A DNA stretch of 64,000 nucleotides from JAHEKO01 sp965212505 (GTDB taxonomy: Bacteria > Acidobacteriota > Thermoanaerobaculia > Multivoradales > JAHEKO01). The DNA lies in contig OZ243123.1 in NCBI GenBank assembly GCA_965212505.1, positions 1,116,001-1,180,000 of the forward strand. Direction: 5' to 3'. The notes under the pieces were generated by a model, which was given only the letters and a program-made list of their open reading frames with translations, had not been told where the DNA came from and did not search any database. The first letter of the stretch is position 1. Each line of letters opens with the position of its first letter. This document shows positions 34,996-43,658 of the stretch, piece by piece. The position numbers were made by a program, and so were the translations under genes.

Positions 34996-35628
34996 GTGGC
35001 CAGCTTCCTGACAGAGCGCCAACGGCAGATTCTCGATTTCATTCGCGAGACCATCGACAAACGGGGTGTTTCGCCTACGCATCGCGAGATTTGCGAGCGG
35101 TTCGGCTTCTCCTCGTACGGCACTGCGCACAAGCACCTGAAGCTCCTCGAGCAGAAGGGCTACCTGCGGCGGCACTGGAACCAGAAGCGAGGGGTCGAGT
35201 TGACCGAGCAGGCCGATCCGCCCGGGGCGGATCCGGTGCGGCCGGCGGAGCGGGAGCTGCCCTTCTTGGGCATTATCGCCGCGGGCAAGCCGATCGAGGC
35301 GGTTTCGGGTGACGACCGCGTGCAGGTGCCGCCGCATCTGCTGCACGGTCGCAACGGCGATCACTACGTGCTCCAGGTGCAGGGCGACTCGATGATCGAG
35401 GAGGGCATCCACGACGGGGACCTCGTGGTGGTCAAGCGGCGAGAGGTCGCAGACTCTGGAGAGATGGTCGTCGCACTGGTCGCCGACGAGGTGACGCTCA
35501 AGCGCTTCTACCCGGAGGGCGACCGAATTCGACTTCAGCCGTCGAACCCGACGATGCAGCCGATCTTCGTGTCCGCGGACCAGGTGCGCGTGCAGGGAAT
35601 TGTGGTCGGGTTGATGCGGCGGTTCTAA
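34996..35628 (+). CDS. lexA: LexA repressor
   Basis: 210 residues from GTG 34996 (MASFLTERQRQILDFIRETI). An N-terminal winged helix (VSPTHREICERFGFSSYGTA) is followed by the S24 autopeptidase domain: cleavage site Ala-Gly in GIIAAGKPIEA, catalytic Ser in QGDSMIEEGI and Lys in VTLKRFY. It represses SOS genes and self-cleaves on RecA-ssDNA signals. GTG 34996 gives the family opening; the frame is open a further 60 bases. Confidence 0.96.
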   Translation: MASFLTERQRQILDFIRETIDKRGVSPTHREICERFGFSSYGTAHKHLKLLEQKGYLRRHWNQKRGVELTEQADPPGADPVRPAERELPFLGIIAAGKPIEAVSGDDRVQVPPHLLHGRNGDHYVLQVQGDSMIEEGIHDGDLVVVKRREVADSGEMVVALVADEVTLKRFYPEGDRIRLQPSNPTMQPIFVSADQVRVQGIVVGLMRRF

Positions 35629-35709
35629 CGCGCTCCGTCCCGGCAACTCACCTGTTGTAACCGATTCAACTGCATCCGGCGCCGCCGCTCGCGAGAATTG
35701 CCGAGCGGT

Positions 35710-37107
35710 ATGGATCTAGATCAACTGCTGCGCTTAATGACCGAGAAGGGCGCTTCGGATCTTCACTTGAAGCCGAAGCGGCCGCCGCTACTTCGTATTC
35801 ACGGCAAGCTCATGCCGCTCGAGTTGGCGCCGCTCACGCCGTCCGACATCGAGGAGATGGTCGACCGGATTGTCTCGCCCGTGCAGAAGGCGGTGCTCGA
35901 AGAGAAGATGGCCCTCGATCTCGGCTACGGCGTGCACGGTCTGTCGCGGTTCCGCGGCAACATCTATATGCAGCGCGGCACAGTGGCCGCCGCCTTCCGA
36001 CGGATTCCCTACGAAGTACCGGGTATGGAGGACCTCGGTCTGCCGACGGTCCTGGACCAGTTCACCCACCTCAACACCGGGCTCGTGCTGGTGACCGGAC
36101 CGACGGGCAGCGGCAAGTCGACCACGCTGGCGACCCTCCTGCGGTCGATCAAGGGCCGCCGACCGGTGCACATCATCACCATCGAGGATCCGATCGAGTT
36201 CCTCTTCTCCGACGACGTGGCGACCATCTCGCAGCGCGAGATCGGTACCGACACGCCGAAGTTCGGGGACGCGCTGCGCAATGCCATGCGGCAGGACCCC
36301 GACGTGATCATGGTTGGTGAGATGCGTGATGCGGAGACGGTCGCCACGGTCATCTCGGCCGCCGAGACCGGCCATCTGGTCTTCTCTACGCTCCACACGA
36401 ACAGCGCGCCGCAGACGATCGACCGCATCCTGGACCACTTCCCGGGCAATCTGCAGAACCAGATCAAACAGCAGCTGTCGCAGGTGCTTCAGGGGGTCGT
36501 CTCGATGAAGTTGGTCGAGAAGAAGGAGGAGGGCGAGGGCCTGACTCCGGCGCTCGAGATCCTGCGCGGCAGCCCGCGTGTCTCGGAGCTGATCGCCAAG
36601 GGCAAGACCAAAGAGCTCGCCGAGGAGATCGAAGGCTCGGTGGCCTACTACGGGATGCAGTCGCTCAACCAGTCGCTGATGTCGCTCCTAGTGCACGACG
36701 TCATCACCTACCAGGAGGCGATGCACCAGTCGCCGGACCCGGAAGACCTGTCGCTCAAGCTCCGACGGATGTTCCCCACGATCGAGGAAAGGGGCGAAAT
36801 GTCAGCAGCAGCCGATTTCTCACAGATTCTCGAGCTGATGGAAATTCGCAAACTCTATGAAGAGCAGGAGGAGAAGAACCGCCTGCGCATCGGGGAGAAG
36901 GAAGAGATGATTGCCCACCTCGAACAGACGGTCAGCGACCGCGATCAGAACCTGAACGAGCTGCGCACCGAGGCCGACGAGGCCCGCAAGCAGCGCGAGA
37001 AGATGAAGGCTGAGTACGAGCGCCTGCGCACCGAAGCGCAAGAGAAGATCGACAAGCTCGGCGACCGCATTCGGCAGCTGAACCAGAAGCTGGTCCAGGC
37101 CAGCTAG
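35710..37107 (+). CDS. PilT-type twitching ATPase with C-terminal coiled-coil
   Basis: 465 residues from ATG 35710 (TTG 35698 also possible). The ATPase part, about residues 1-360, has Walker A GPTGSGKST (130-138), the Asp box TIEDPIEF, Walker B DPDVIMVGEMRD and the His box HLVFSTLHTN, as in type IV pilus retraction ATPases. Residues of about 370-465 are an added charged coiled coil (EEQEEKNRLRIGEKEEMIAH, LRTEADEARKQREKMKAEYE) not found in standard PilT or PilU (about 350-370 residues). No other pilus gene is in the window. Confidence 0.92.
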   Translation: MDLDQLLRLMTEKGASDLHLKPKRPPLLRIHGKLMPLELAPLTPSDIEEMVDRIVSPVQKAVLEEKMALDLGYGVHGLSRFRGNIYMQRGTVAAAFRRIPYEVPGMEDLGLPTVLDQFTHLNTGLVLVTGPTGSGKSTTLATLLRSIKGRRPVHIITIEDPIEFLFSDDVATISQREIGTDTPKFGDALRNAMRQDPDVIMVGEMRDAETVATVISAAETGHLVFSTLHTNSAPQTIDRILDHFPGNLQNQIKQQLSQVLQGVVSMKLVEKKEEGEGLTPALEILRGSPRVSELIAKGKTKELAEEIEGSVAYYGMQSLNQSLMSLLVHDVITYQEAMHQSPDPEDLSLKLRRMFPTIEERGEMSAAADFSQILELMEIRKLYEEQEEKNRLRIGEKEEMIAHLEQTVSDRDQNLNELRTEADEARKQREKMKAEYERLRTEAQEKIDKLGDRIRQLNQKLVQAS

Positions 37108-37137
37108 TCAGCGCTCGTCCGGTCTGGGGCGGCGAGG

Positions 37138-38415
37138 CTAGCCCGCGCCGTCGCCCGCCTTCGCCCAGCGCTCGAGCCAGGCGGTTGCCGCCTCGGGCGT
37201 CGAGAGCCGCCCCTCGACCTGAGCGCGGCGCAGCTCGCCGGCCGCCTCTCCGAGCCGGGGTCCGGGCGGAAGGGAGAGGACTTCGGAGATCTGATGGCCG
37301 TCGAGGAGCGGTGGTGGAGCGAAGATCTCGTGGCCTCGAGTCGCGGCCAACTCGAGTAGCGGCTCGTTGAGCGATTGCCATTCGGGTTCCTCCATGGCCG
37401 AGCCGAGGTAGGCGAGGGCGCTCGGCCAGAGTGCGCCGAGGCGATGAAGGAACCAGCGGAGATCCTCGTGCGTCGCTCCGAGCCGCCGCCAGGAGAGGTG
37501 CGCTTCGATCGCCCGCAGTTCGCGATTGGAGAAGAGCCCCCGGGCATGTGCGGCGCGGGCGAGCTCGCCGCCACGGGGTGCCTGGTCGAAGAGGGTCGCT
37601 TGAAAGGCGAGGAAGCGGTCGACCGCACCGGTGGGCAGCGCGTTTGCCAACTCGTCGCACCGTCGTTCGAGGCGCTCGAAGCGGCCGGCGACTTCCGGCC
37701 CGGGGTGCCAGTCGGTCGCAGGCGCCCAGAGCCGTGGGTAGACCCCGACGGCACCGAGGAGCTCCAGGGCCCGTGCGCCGCCGGGCTCGGACAGTGTGTA
37801 GCGCAGCTCTTCGCGAATCCGTTCGCTGGCAACGCTGTCGAGCGCCTCGGCGCTAGCGCGGGCGAGTTGGATGGTCTCGTCCTCGGCCTCGAAGCGGGGG
37901 AGCTGGACGGCGAAGCGGGCCAGCCGCACGACTCGCAGAGGGTCTTCCTGAAATGAGTTCTCGGAGGTCGCGCGAAGTGTCTGGTTCTCGAGGTCGCCAA
38001 GCCCGCCAAACGGGTCGAGCAGGCTCCGATCGGAGAGCCGGAAGGCCATAGAGTTGATGGTCAGGTCGCGCCGGCGTAGATCGTCTTCCACTGAAAGCGG
38101 ACTTCGATCCCACAGATCGAGCTGCGTGTCGGCCGTCTCCAGCCGGTAGGCGGCGAAGCGCTCGCCACCGAGTCGAAAGGGGCGCGCTTCGAGCTCTGTT
38201 GCCATCGCCTCGGCGGCCGCTTCGCCCGCTCCAACCACGACCGCGTCGATGTCGCGAGCGGCAACCCCGAGGAGCCGGTCGCGTACGACGCCGCCGACCA
38301 GAAGCACCTCCCATTCCGCCGGTAGCGCGGCCAAGCTGCGGACGACTGGCACCTCCAGAAGCTTGGCGAGCTGACGCTCGGCTTCACGGACAGTTGCCTC
38401 AGACGGTGGGCTCAC
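37138..38415 (-). CDS. CCA-adding enzyme / poly(A) polymerase family
   Basis: 425 residues from GTG 38415. LLVGGVVRDRLLGVAARDID has the class II nucleotidyltransferase GG..RD and DxD motifs, followed by RRRDLTINSMAFRLSD and LDPFGGLGDLENQTLR and the RNA-binding head EDPLRVVRLARFAVQLPRF. These features fit tRNA nucleotidyltransferase or poly(A) polymerase; the C-terminal part (residues over 300) is divergent. It is convergent with the PilT-like gene and divergent from the amidase. Confidence 0.88.
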   Translation of the reverse strand: MSPPSEATVREAERQLAKLLEVPVVRSLAALPAEWEVLLVGGVVRDRLLGVAARDIDAVVVGAGEAAAEAMATELEARPFRLGGERFAAYRLETADTQLDLWDRSPLSVEDDLRRRDLTINSMAFRLSDRSLLDPFGGLGDLENQTLRATSENSFQEDPLRVVRLARFAVQLPRFEAEDETIQLARASAEALDSVASERIREELRYTLSEPGGARALELLGAVGVYPRLWAPATDWHPGPEVAGRFERLERRCDELANALPTGAVDRFLAFQATLFDQAPRGGELARAAHARGLFSNRELRAIEAHLSWRRLGATHEDLRWFLHRLGALWPSALAYLGSAMEEPEWQSLNEPLLELAATRGHEIFAPPPLLDGHQISEVLSLPPGPRLGEAAGELRRAQVEGRLSTPEAATAWLERWAKAGDGAG

Positions 38416-38510
38416 ACTACAATCCGTTTCGAGCTGGTAAGACTTAAGTAGCGACGAAGTAAGGAGAATCAGACTCCGGTCACACTCGGGTCTCACCGGG
38501 CAAGGAGCGA

Positions 38511-40277
38511 GTGAAGGTGTCGACGGCTCCCAGCATCATAGCGGCTCGTCAACGGCACGATCGTGCTGTGGTGCGACTGACGCTACTTGGCGGGCTCCTC
38601 GGGCTGCTCCTCACGTCCGCCGCTGGCGCGACGACTCACAAGATCGCGCTCTCGCCGGGCTACCGCGCGGTCCTGCTCGACGACGGACAGATCTTCGTCG
38701 AGGCGCGGCCGCGCAACGGAGAGGGCATGCTGGCCTTCGCCGAGAGGATGACGGGGAACGCCGGAAAGCGGCGTCTGATCTCGACGGTGAATCGCGGCAG
38801 GACCCGGCTCCTCCGAGATTTCTTCTACAAGGTGCCGCTGGACGACGCGCGGCCGGAACTCCAGAAGGAGGCGTTGCTGGCGCTCTTCCCGCACGATCGC
38901 GCGCTGCCGGTCGGTTGGATACACGAGGTCTCGGCAGTTGCGGGACGCAACGCGGAGAGTCTGTGGGGTGTGGCTCGCTGGTTCACCGGTGAGGGGGAGA
39001 ACTACCGGCGGCTGCGCGACGCGAACCGCCTGGCCGACACCAACCTCGTCCCCCGTCAGTCGATTCTGGTACCCCGCGAGCTGCTGCGTCCGGCGTTGCG
39101 TGCCGTCCTCCCCGAGGCGGTGAGCGACGCCCTGGAGTACGGGGAAGACGAGCAGGGTCAGTACGCGGTCTACCGGCTCCAACGCGGCGAAGCGCTCTAC
39201 TCGAGTGTCGTGACCCGGTTCACCGACCGCGTCTTCGCCGACGACGTCAACGAGCTGTCAGCGGTCATCGCGCAACGAAGCGGTATCGACGACGTCACCG
39301 AGATTCCGGTCGGCTACCGCGTCAAAGTGCCGTTCGACCTCCTGTTGCCCGAGTACCTACCGTTCTCCGACCCGCGACGTCAGGAGTACGAGCAGGCCCG
39401 CCTCGAGAGCTCGCAGTTCAGCAACAACGTGCGCGCCGCCAGCCTTCGGGGCGTGACGGTGATTCTCGACAGTGGTCACGGCGGTGCCGACGTCGGAGCG
39501 ACCCGGAGCGGCATCTGGGAGAGCGTCTACGTCTACGACATCATGCTGCGGGTCAAGGGGCTGCTCGAGGGGATGACCGCGGCTCGGGTCGCAACACTCA
39601 CGATGGACGGCTCGCGCGAGTCGGTCATCGACGAGGACGTGCTGCCGGCTTCGCGAGGCCACAAGGTCTTGACCACCCCCGCATACCCGATCAAAGACTC
39701 GAAGGTCGGAATTCATCTGCGCTGGTACCTGGCCAACAGTCTCTTCCGTCGCTACTCAGCGGAGAGCGATCCGGCGAAGGTGGTGTTCATCTCGATCCAC
39801 GCCGATTCCCTGCACCCCTCGCTCCGCGGTGCGATGGCCTACGTGCCCGGTGCGCGCTACCGTCGCGGCACCTACGGCAAGTCGGGCGGCGTCTACGCCG
39901 CGCGCAAGGAGGTGCGTGAGCTGCCGAGCGTGAGCTTCTCCTACAGCGATCGCATTCGGAGCGAAGGTCTATCGCGCGAGCTGGCCGGCAAGATGATTCG
40001 CGCCTTCAAAGATCGCGACCTGCCGGTGCACGATACGAAGCCGATCCGCGACCGGGTGGTGCGGAGCGGTCGAGAGTGGGTGCCGGCCGTCCTACGCTAC
40101 AACCAGGTGCCGGCGCAGATGCTGCTCGAGGTGTGCAATCTCTCGAACGCCGAGGACTTGCGACTCATTCAGACACGCGAGTTCCGCCAGCGGGTCGCCG
40201 AGTCGATTGTCGCCGGCGTCGTCGACTACTACGGCGAGCCCCAGCCGCTGACCGATCAGACAATCGCCGCGCGCTGA
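38511..40277 (+). CDS. Exported N-acetylmuramoyl-L-alanine amidase
   Basis: 588 residues, GTG start. A signal/TM segment lies at about 24-40. Two LysM-like modules follow (around 145-200, SLWGVARWFTGEGENYRRLR; around 225-280). The C-terminal Amidase_3 domain (about 318-575) shows VILDSGHGGADVGA, SGIWESVYVYD, FISIHADSLHP and a final LLEVCNLSNAEDL, so the zinc ligands H, E, H and the catalytic Glu are present. It cleaves peptidoglycan stem peptides, probably at the cell envelope. An inserted region after GHGG makes it longer than AmiC. Confidence 0.9.
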   Translation: MKVSTAPSIIAARQRHDRAVVRLTLLGGLLGLLLTSAAGATTHKIALSPGYRAVLLDDGQIFVEARPRNGEGMLAFAERMTGNAGKRRLISTVNRGRTRLLRDFFYKVPLDDARPELQKEALLALFPHDRALPVGWIHEVSAVAGRNAESLWGVARWFTGEGENYRRLRDANRLADTNLVPRQSILVPRELLRPALRAVLPEAVSDALEYGEDEQGQYAVYRLQRGEALYSSVVTRFTDRVFADDVNELSAVIAQRSGIDDVTEIPVGYRVKVPFDLLLPEYLPFSDPRRQEYEQARLESSQFSNNVRAASLRGVTVILDSGHGGADVGATRSGIWESVYVYDIMLRVKGLLEGMTAARVATLTMDGSRESVIDEDVLPASRGHKVLTTPAYPIKDSKVGIHLRWYLANSLFRRYSAESDPAKVVFISIHADSLHPSLRGAMAYVPGARYRRGTYGKSGGVYAARKEVRELPSVSFSYSDRIRSEGLSRELAGKMIRAFKDRDLPVHDTKPIRDRVVRSGREWVPAVLRYNQVPAQMLLEVCNLSNAEDLRLIQTREFRQRVAESIVAGVVDYYGEPQPLTDQTIAAR

Positions 40278-40307
40278 CGGCGTTGCGGCTACGTCGGGCA
40301 GCGCTCG

Positions 40308-40336
40308 GGAACTTCGGGCGTAAGATCCGTATCTAA
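40308..40336 (+). promoter_or_regulatory. Sigma-E-like (ECF) promoter of the sigma/anti-sigma operon
   Basis: GGAACTT (40308-40314), a 17-bp spacer, then TCTAA (40332-40336). This agrees with the known sigma-E/ECF consensus of AAC at -35 and TC..AA at -10. It is placed directly before the ECF sigma gene, as expected of autoregulation. The predicted start point is at or within the gene's first codons, so the transcript would be nearly leaderless. Confidence 0.65.
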
Positions 40337-40340
40337 GTAC

Positions 40341-40928
40341 ATGCCGATGAGTACCGCGCCGGTCGTCATGCCCAAGCCCGCGACGGAGCTCGACTTGATC
40401 GAGCGTCATCGGATCGGCGATCCGACCGCCTTCGAAGAGATCTATGGGCAGCACGAGAGAATGGTCTTCAACCTGGCCCTGCGGATGACCGGAAGCGCCG
40501 AAGATGCGGCGGAGCTGACCCAGGAGGTCTTCCTGCGCGTCTACCGCCACCTGGAGCGGTTCCGAGGTGGCTCGACGCTCAAGACCTGGGTCTTCCGCAT
40601 CGCCTTGAACTGCTGCCGCAGCCGCTTCCGTCGCCGTCGACTCCTGTTCCGGGAGCCGCTGCCCGGCGAGGACGACCCGCTCGATCGCGTCGTCGATCCG
40701 CGCGCCAATCCGGAGCGCGACGCGCTCAACAACGGGCTCGGTAGGCGACTGAACACGGCTCTCGAGCAGGTACCCGTGCCTTTCCGCGAGGCGGTTGTGC
40801 TGCGCGACGTGCACGGCTTCACGTACGACGAGATCGGTGAGATCTTGAGGATTCGGATCGGTACGGTTCGTTCGCGGATCGCCCGCGGTCGCGAGCGGCT
40901 GCGCAAGGCGTTGGAGGTGGAGTCATGA
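40341..40928 (+). CDS. ECF RNA polymerase sigma factor (RpoE-like)
   Basis: 195 residues. Region 2 is FNLALRMTGSAEDAAELTQE through FLRVYRHLERFRGGSTLKTW; region 4 is VPVPFREAVVLRDVHGFTYD followed by IGEILRIRIGTVRSRIARGR. ATG 40341 is used here, but ATG 40347 (MSTAPVV) or 40371 fits a leaderless transcript better. It overlaps the anti-sigma gene by four bases. Confidence 0.93.
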   Translation: MPMSTAPVVMPKPATELDLIERHRIGDPTAFEEIYGQHERMVFNLALRMTGSAEDAAELTQEVFLRVYRHLERFRGGSTLKTWVFRIALNCCRSRFRRRRLLFREPLPGEDDPLDRVVDPRANPERDALNNGLGRRLNTALEQVPVPFREAVVLRDVHGFTYDEIGEILRIRIGTVRSRIARGRERLRKALEVES

Positions 40929-41539
40929 CCGTCCACGTCTCGCTGGAGCAGCTTTCGAGCTACCTCGATCGCGAGCTGGCCGAACGAGATCGCGTCGTGC
41001 TCGAGGATCACCTCGTCGACTGTCCGAGCTGCCGTGGTCGCCTCGACGGTCTGCGAGGTGTGGTGCAGCGGCTCGAGCGACTCGAGCACCAGGCGCCGCC
41101 TCGAGACCTGGCGATTCTGGTCGAGCGCCGGGTCGCGGCCGAGATCGCCCGCCCGACCCTCCAGGCGCGGGTCGAAGAGACGCTCAAGACGGTATTGATT
41201 CAGCCGTCGCTGACGCCTGTGTTCGGACTGGTCGTCGCCCTGGCGTTGATCTTCTACCTGTTCAGCTTTGGTGTGGCCCGAGAACGGCAGCGGGGTACAC
41301 GTCTGGTCGTTCCGATGGCCCAGAGTGCGCCCGATGCCAGTGTTCGTTCGGTTGAGGGGCGGCCGTTCGACCGAGTTGGCGGCGTCTGGATCGAGCGAGG
41401 ACTCGCCGCCGATGCGCCGTTCGAGGTATTGGCGCTCGACGCGGTGAGCGACGAGCTGGCGCCGTTCGCTGAGCTGGGAGGGCCTGTCCGGCTCCTCCAC
41501 GAAGGACGGATCGTCGAAGTGCCGTTCGCGGGGCGCTAG
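40925..41539 (+). CDS. Zinc-finger anti-sigma factor
   Basis: 204 residues. The N-terminal zf-HC2 motif H-x3-C-x2-C (DHLVDCPSC, about residues 28-37) marks a ZAS domain; one membrane span lies at about 98-117 (VFGLVVALALIFYLFSFGV), and the rest is periplasmic. It holds the ECF sigma at the membrane until a signal arrives. Its stop overlaps the GreA-domain gene end in opposite orientation. Confidence 0.92.
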   Translation: MTVHVSLEQLSSYLDRELAERDRVVLEDHLVDCPSCRGRLDGLRGVVQRLERLEHQAPPRDLAILVERRVAAEIARPTLQARVEETLKTVLIQPSLTPVFGLVVALALIFYLFSFGVARERQRGTRLVVPMAQSAPDASVRSVEGRPFDRVGGVWIERGLAADAPFEVLALDAVSDELAPFAELGGPVRLLHEGRIVEVPFAGR

Positions 41540-43608
41540 TCGGGGGTCTCGGCCGCTTCGATGCGGTCGATCACCAGCTCTTCGCCCTGTACGTCGACGG
41601 CGTCGCCGGGCGCTCGGCCGAGGATCTTGCCGGCCAGCTCCGACTCGTAGGAGATGATGTCCTCTTCCGGTTTGCTCTCCCACGGTCCGAGGATGCTGAT
41701 CACCTTCACATCGTCTTGGAAGACCACCCGGGAGCCGACCCGGACCTCGGCGTCGTCGACGATCGAGAGGTCGATCGGCTGCACGCGCCGCAGCTCTCCG
41801 TCGATCTCGGCCACCCGTGCGGAGAGGTACTCGTGACGCTGTCGCGCCGACTTGTACTCGAAGTTCTCGCGCAGGTCGCCGAGCTCTCGCGCCTCTTCGA
41901 TCGCCTTTCGGTTAGCGGGGATCTCGACTTCGAGGAGCTCCTTGAGCTCCGCCCGACGGGCGTCGATCGAGGAGGTCAGCGCGTAGAGACCGACCGCCTG
42001 CTCCTCGCGGACGTTGGGGAAGCGTAGCTCGACTCCCGTCGTCAGCTGCTCCCGCTGATACTCCTCGAGATGGGCGCGTCGCAGCGCCTCGAGTGCAGCC
42101 TCCGCCTGGTCCTCCTCGACGCGTGCGATGAGCGTCGCCAGACAGTTGCTGTCGGCGATGAGCTGTTTGAGTCGCGTCTTGAAGGCGCTGAACTCAGGAC
42201 GCTCTCCCACCGACGTGATCGACTGCAAGAGGCGGAGGGGGTTCTTCGACTCGAGAAGGTCCTGACCCTCTCTCCCGATTCGCTCCGCCGCCCAGACGAA
42301 CGCGGCCGGTTGCCGCCGAGGTTGAGCGATGGTGCTGTCGAGGAAGACTTCGAGCGCCTCACTGTCACCGTCGCGGAGCTCTTCGCCCAGGTAGTCGAGG
42401 AGCTTGGCCTCCGTCTCGCGGGCCAGGAGGCGAGGGAAGAGGTTGGCCCAGTCGTCGCGCCGCCGGACGAGTTCGAAGGCTGTCCGGCGGACTGTCCGAT
42501 CGTTGATGTCGGGAATCCACGACGACGGATCGGTGGCGCCGTCGACGAGCTGGCCGGTCGAGAGAGCCTCGGCTCCTTCGTCGAGCCCCTCGCGCTCGAG
42601 TGCGGCGGCTACGGCGAAGGCGATGGCCGGCTTGCTCGCGATTCGGGTTCCGCCGAGCTCGATGAGGCGCTTGGCCATCTTGCTGCCCAGAGCGGGGTCG
42701 CGGCCCGCCTCCTTGCGGAAGATCTTGAGCTTGCCCTCGAGCGTCGCCGAGCCAAACTGCTGGAGGACCGCCTCGCCGGCGTCCGCGTCAGTATCCGCCC
42801 ACCGGTAGGTGCGCTTGGTTCCGGTTCCCTCGGCCACGACCTGGCGGTGCTTGCGGGCCGAGGTCCACCAGGAGCTCCACGACTTGGTCGCGACCAGCCC
42901 CAGGACCGCTTGCTTTACCTCTCCAGCGGTGAGCGGCTTGTTGTAACTCGCCATGAGCTCCCGGAGCTGCTCGCTCGGCTTGAGCGATTCGAGCTGATCG
43001 GGCGTTTCGATCTTCCGCCGGAGGAAGTGGTCCTCGTCGAGCGCGGTCAGGAGCTTGCCGGCGGCGCGAAAACCGACCCGGATTTCACCGATACCGACCA
43101 GGTCGACTTTGAAGCTCGACAGCTGCTCGTTGACTTCGACAATTCTGCCGACGCCCTTACCTTCCATCGCTACGACGGTTCCGAGCTCGAACTGCATCAA
43201 CTGCTCCAATCGGTGTACTTTGTCCCAGGTTCGCGAGAGGTCGTCGCCCTTGCGCCGAAGGCCCACCAGGTCCATCAGGCCGGCCAGACTCGGCTGCCCT
43301 TCGTAGATCTGCTCGAGGGTGTCGACGATCTCGTCGTGAGGTTTCTCGCCGGCGGGGTGGAGCTCTCGAGCCCCTTCCATCAGATGCAGGCGAACCTCCC
43401 AGGCCTTCGACTTGCGCAGCTGGTCGTCGACCAGCTCGAGCAGCATGCGCGCTCGATGGTCCTCGCCGGAACCGGCCAACGACCGCGCCGCGAGAACGAA
43501 GTACTCGGTCTGGAGAGGGTCTTCTTCGATCTGTGCGAGCCAGTGATCTTCGACAGCAGCGAAGTCACCGCGCTCGATGGCTTTCCTGAGGTTCCGCGGC
43601 AGGGTCAT
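41536..43608 (-). CDS. GreA-domain protein with a long N-terminal extension
   Basis: 690 residues; ordinary GreA has about 158. The C-terminal portion (about 535-690) is a complete GreA: coiled coil with ELGDLRENFEYKSARQRHEY, where the tip acidic residues of GDLRENFEY (for RNAP catalytic metal) are kept, and the FKBP-like domain with VRVGSRVVFQDDVKVISILG and SELAGKILGRAPGD. The first 530 residues are helical, resembling N-terminal regions of large GreA proteins reported in Chlamydiae and Spirochaetes. It probably rescues backtracked polymerase. Confidence 0.88.
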   Translation of the reverse strand: MTLPRNLRKAIERGDFAAVEDHWLAQIEEDPLQTEYFVLAARSLAGSGEDHRARMLLELVDDQLRKSKAWEVRLHLMEGARELHPAGEKPHDEIVDTLEQIYEGQPSLAGLMDLVGLRRKGDDLSRTWDKVHRLEQLMQFELGTVVAMEGKGVGRIVEVNEQLSSFKVDLVGIGEIRVGFRAAGKLLTALDEDHFLRRKIETPDQLESLKPSEQLRELMASYNKPLTAGEVKQAVLGLVATKSWSSWWTSARKHRQVVAEGTGTKRTYRWADTDADAGEAVLQQFGSATLEGKLKIFRKEAGRDPALGSKMAKRLIELGGTRIASKPAIAFAVAAALEREGLDEGAEALSTGQLVDGATDPSSWIPDINDRTVRRTAFELVRRRDDWANLFPRLLARETEAKLLDYLGEELRDGDSEALEVFLDSTIAQPRRQPAAFVWAAERIGREGQDLLESKNPLRLLQSITSVGERPEFSAFKTRLKQLIADSNCLATLIARVEEDQAEAALEALRRAHLEEYQREQLTTGVELRFPNVREEQAVGLYALTSSIDARRAELKELLEVEIPANRKAIEEARELGDLRENFEYKSARQRHEYLSARVAEIDGELRRVQPIDLSIVDDAEVRVGSRVVFQDDVKVISILGPWESKPEEDIISYESELAGKILGRAPGDAVDVQGEELVIDRIEAAETPD

Positions 43609-43658
43609 GAGTTGTCTCGGACGAGCACGCTAGACTACCTCAAGAGTGCAGCAGAGCG

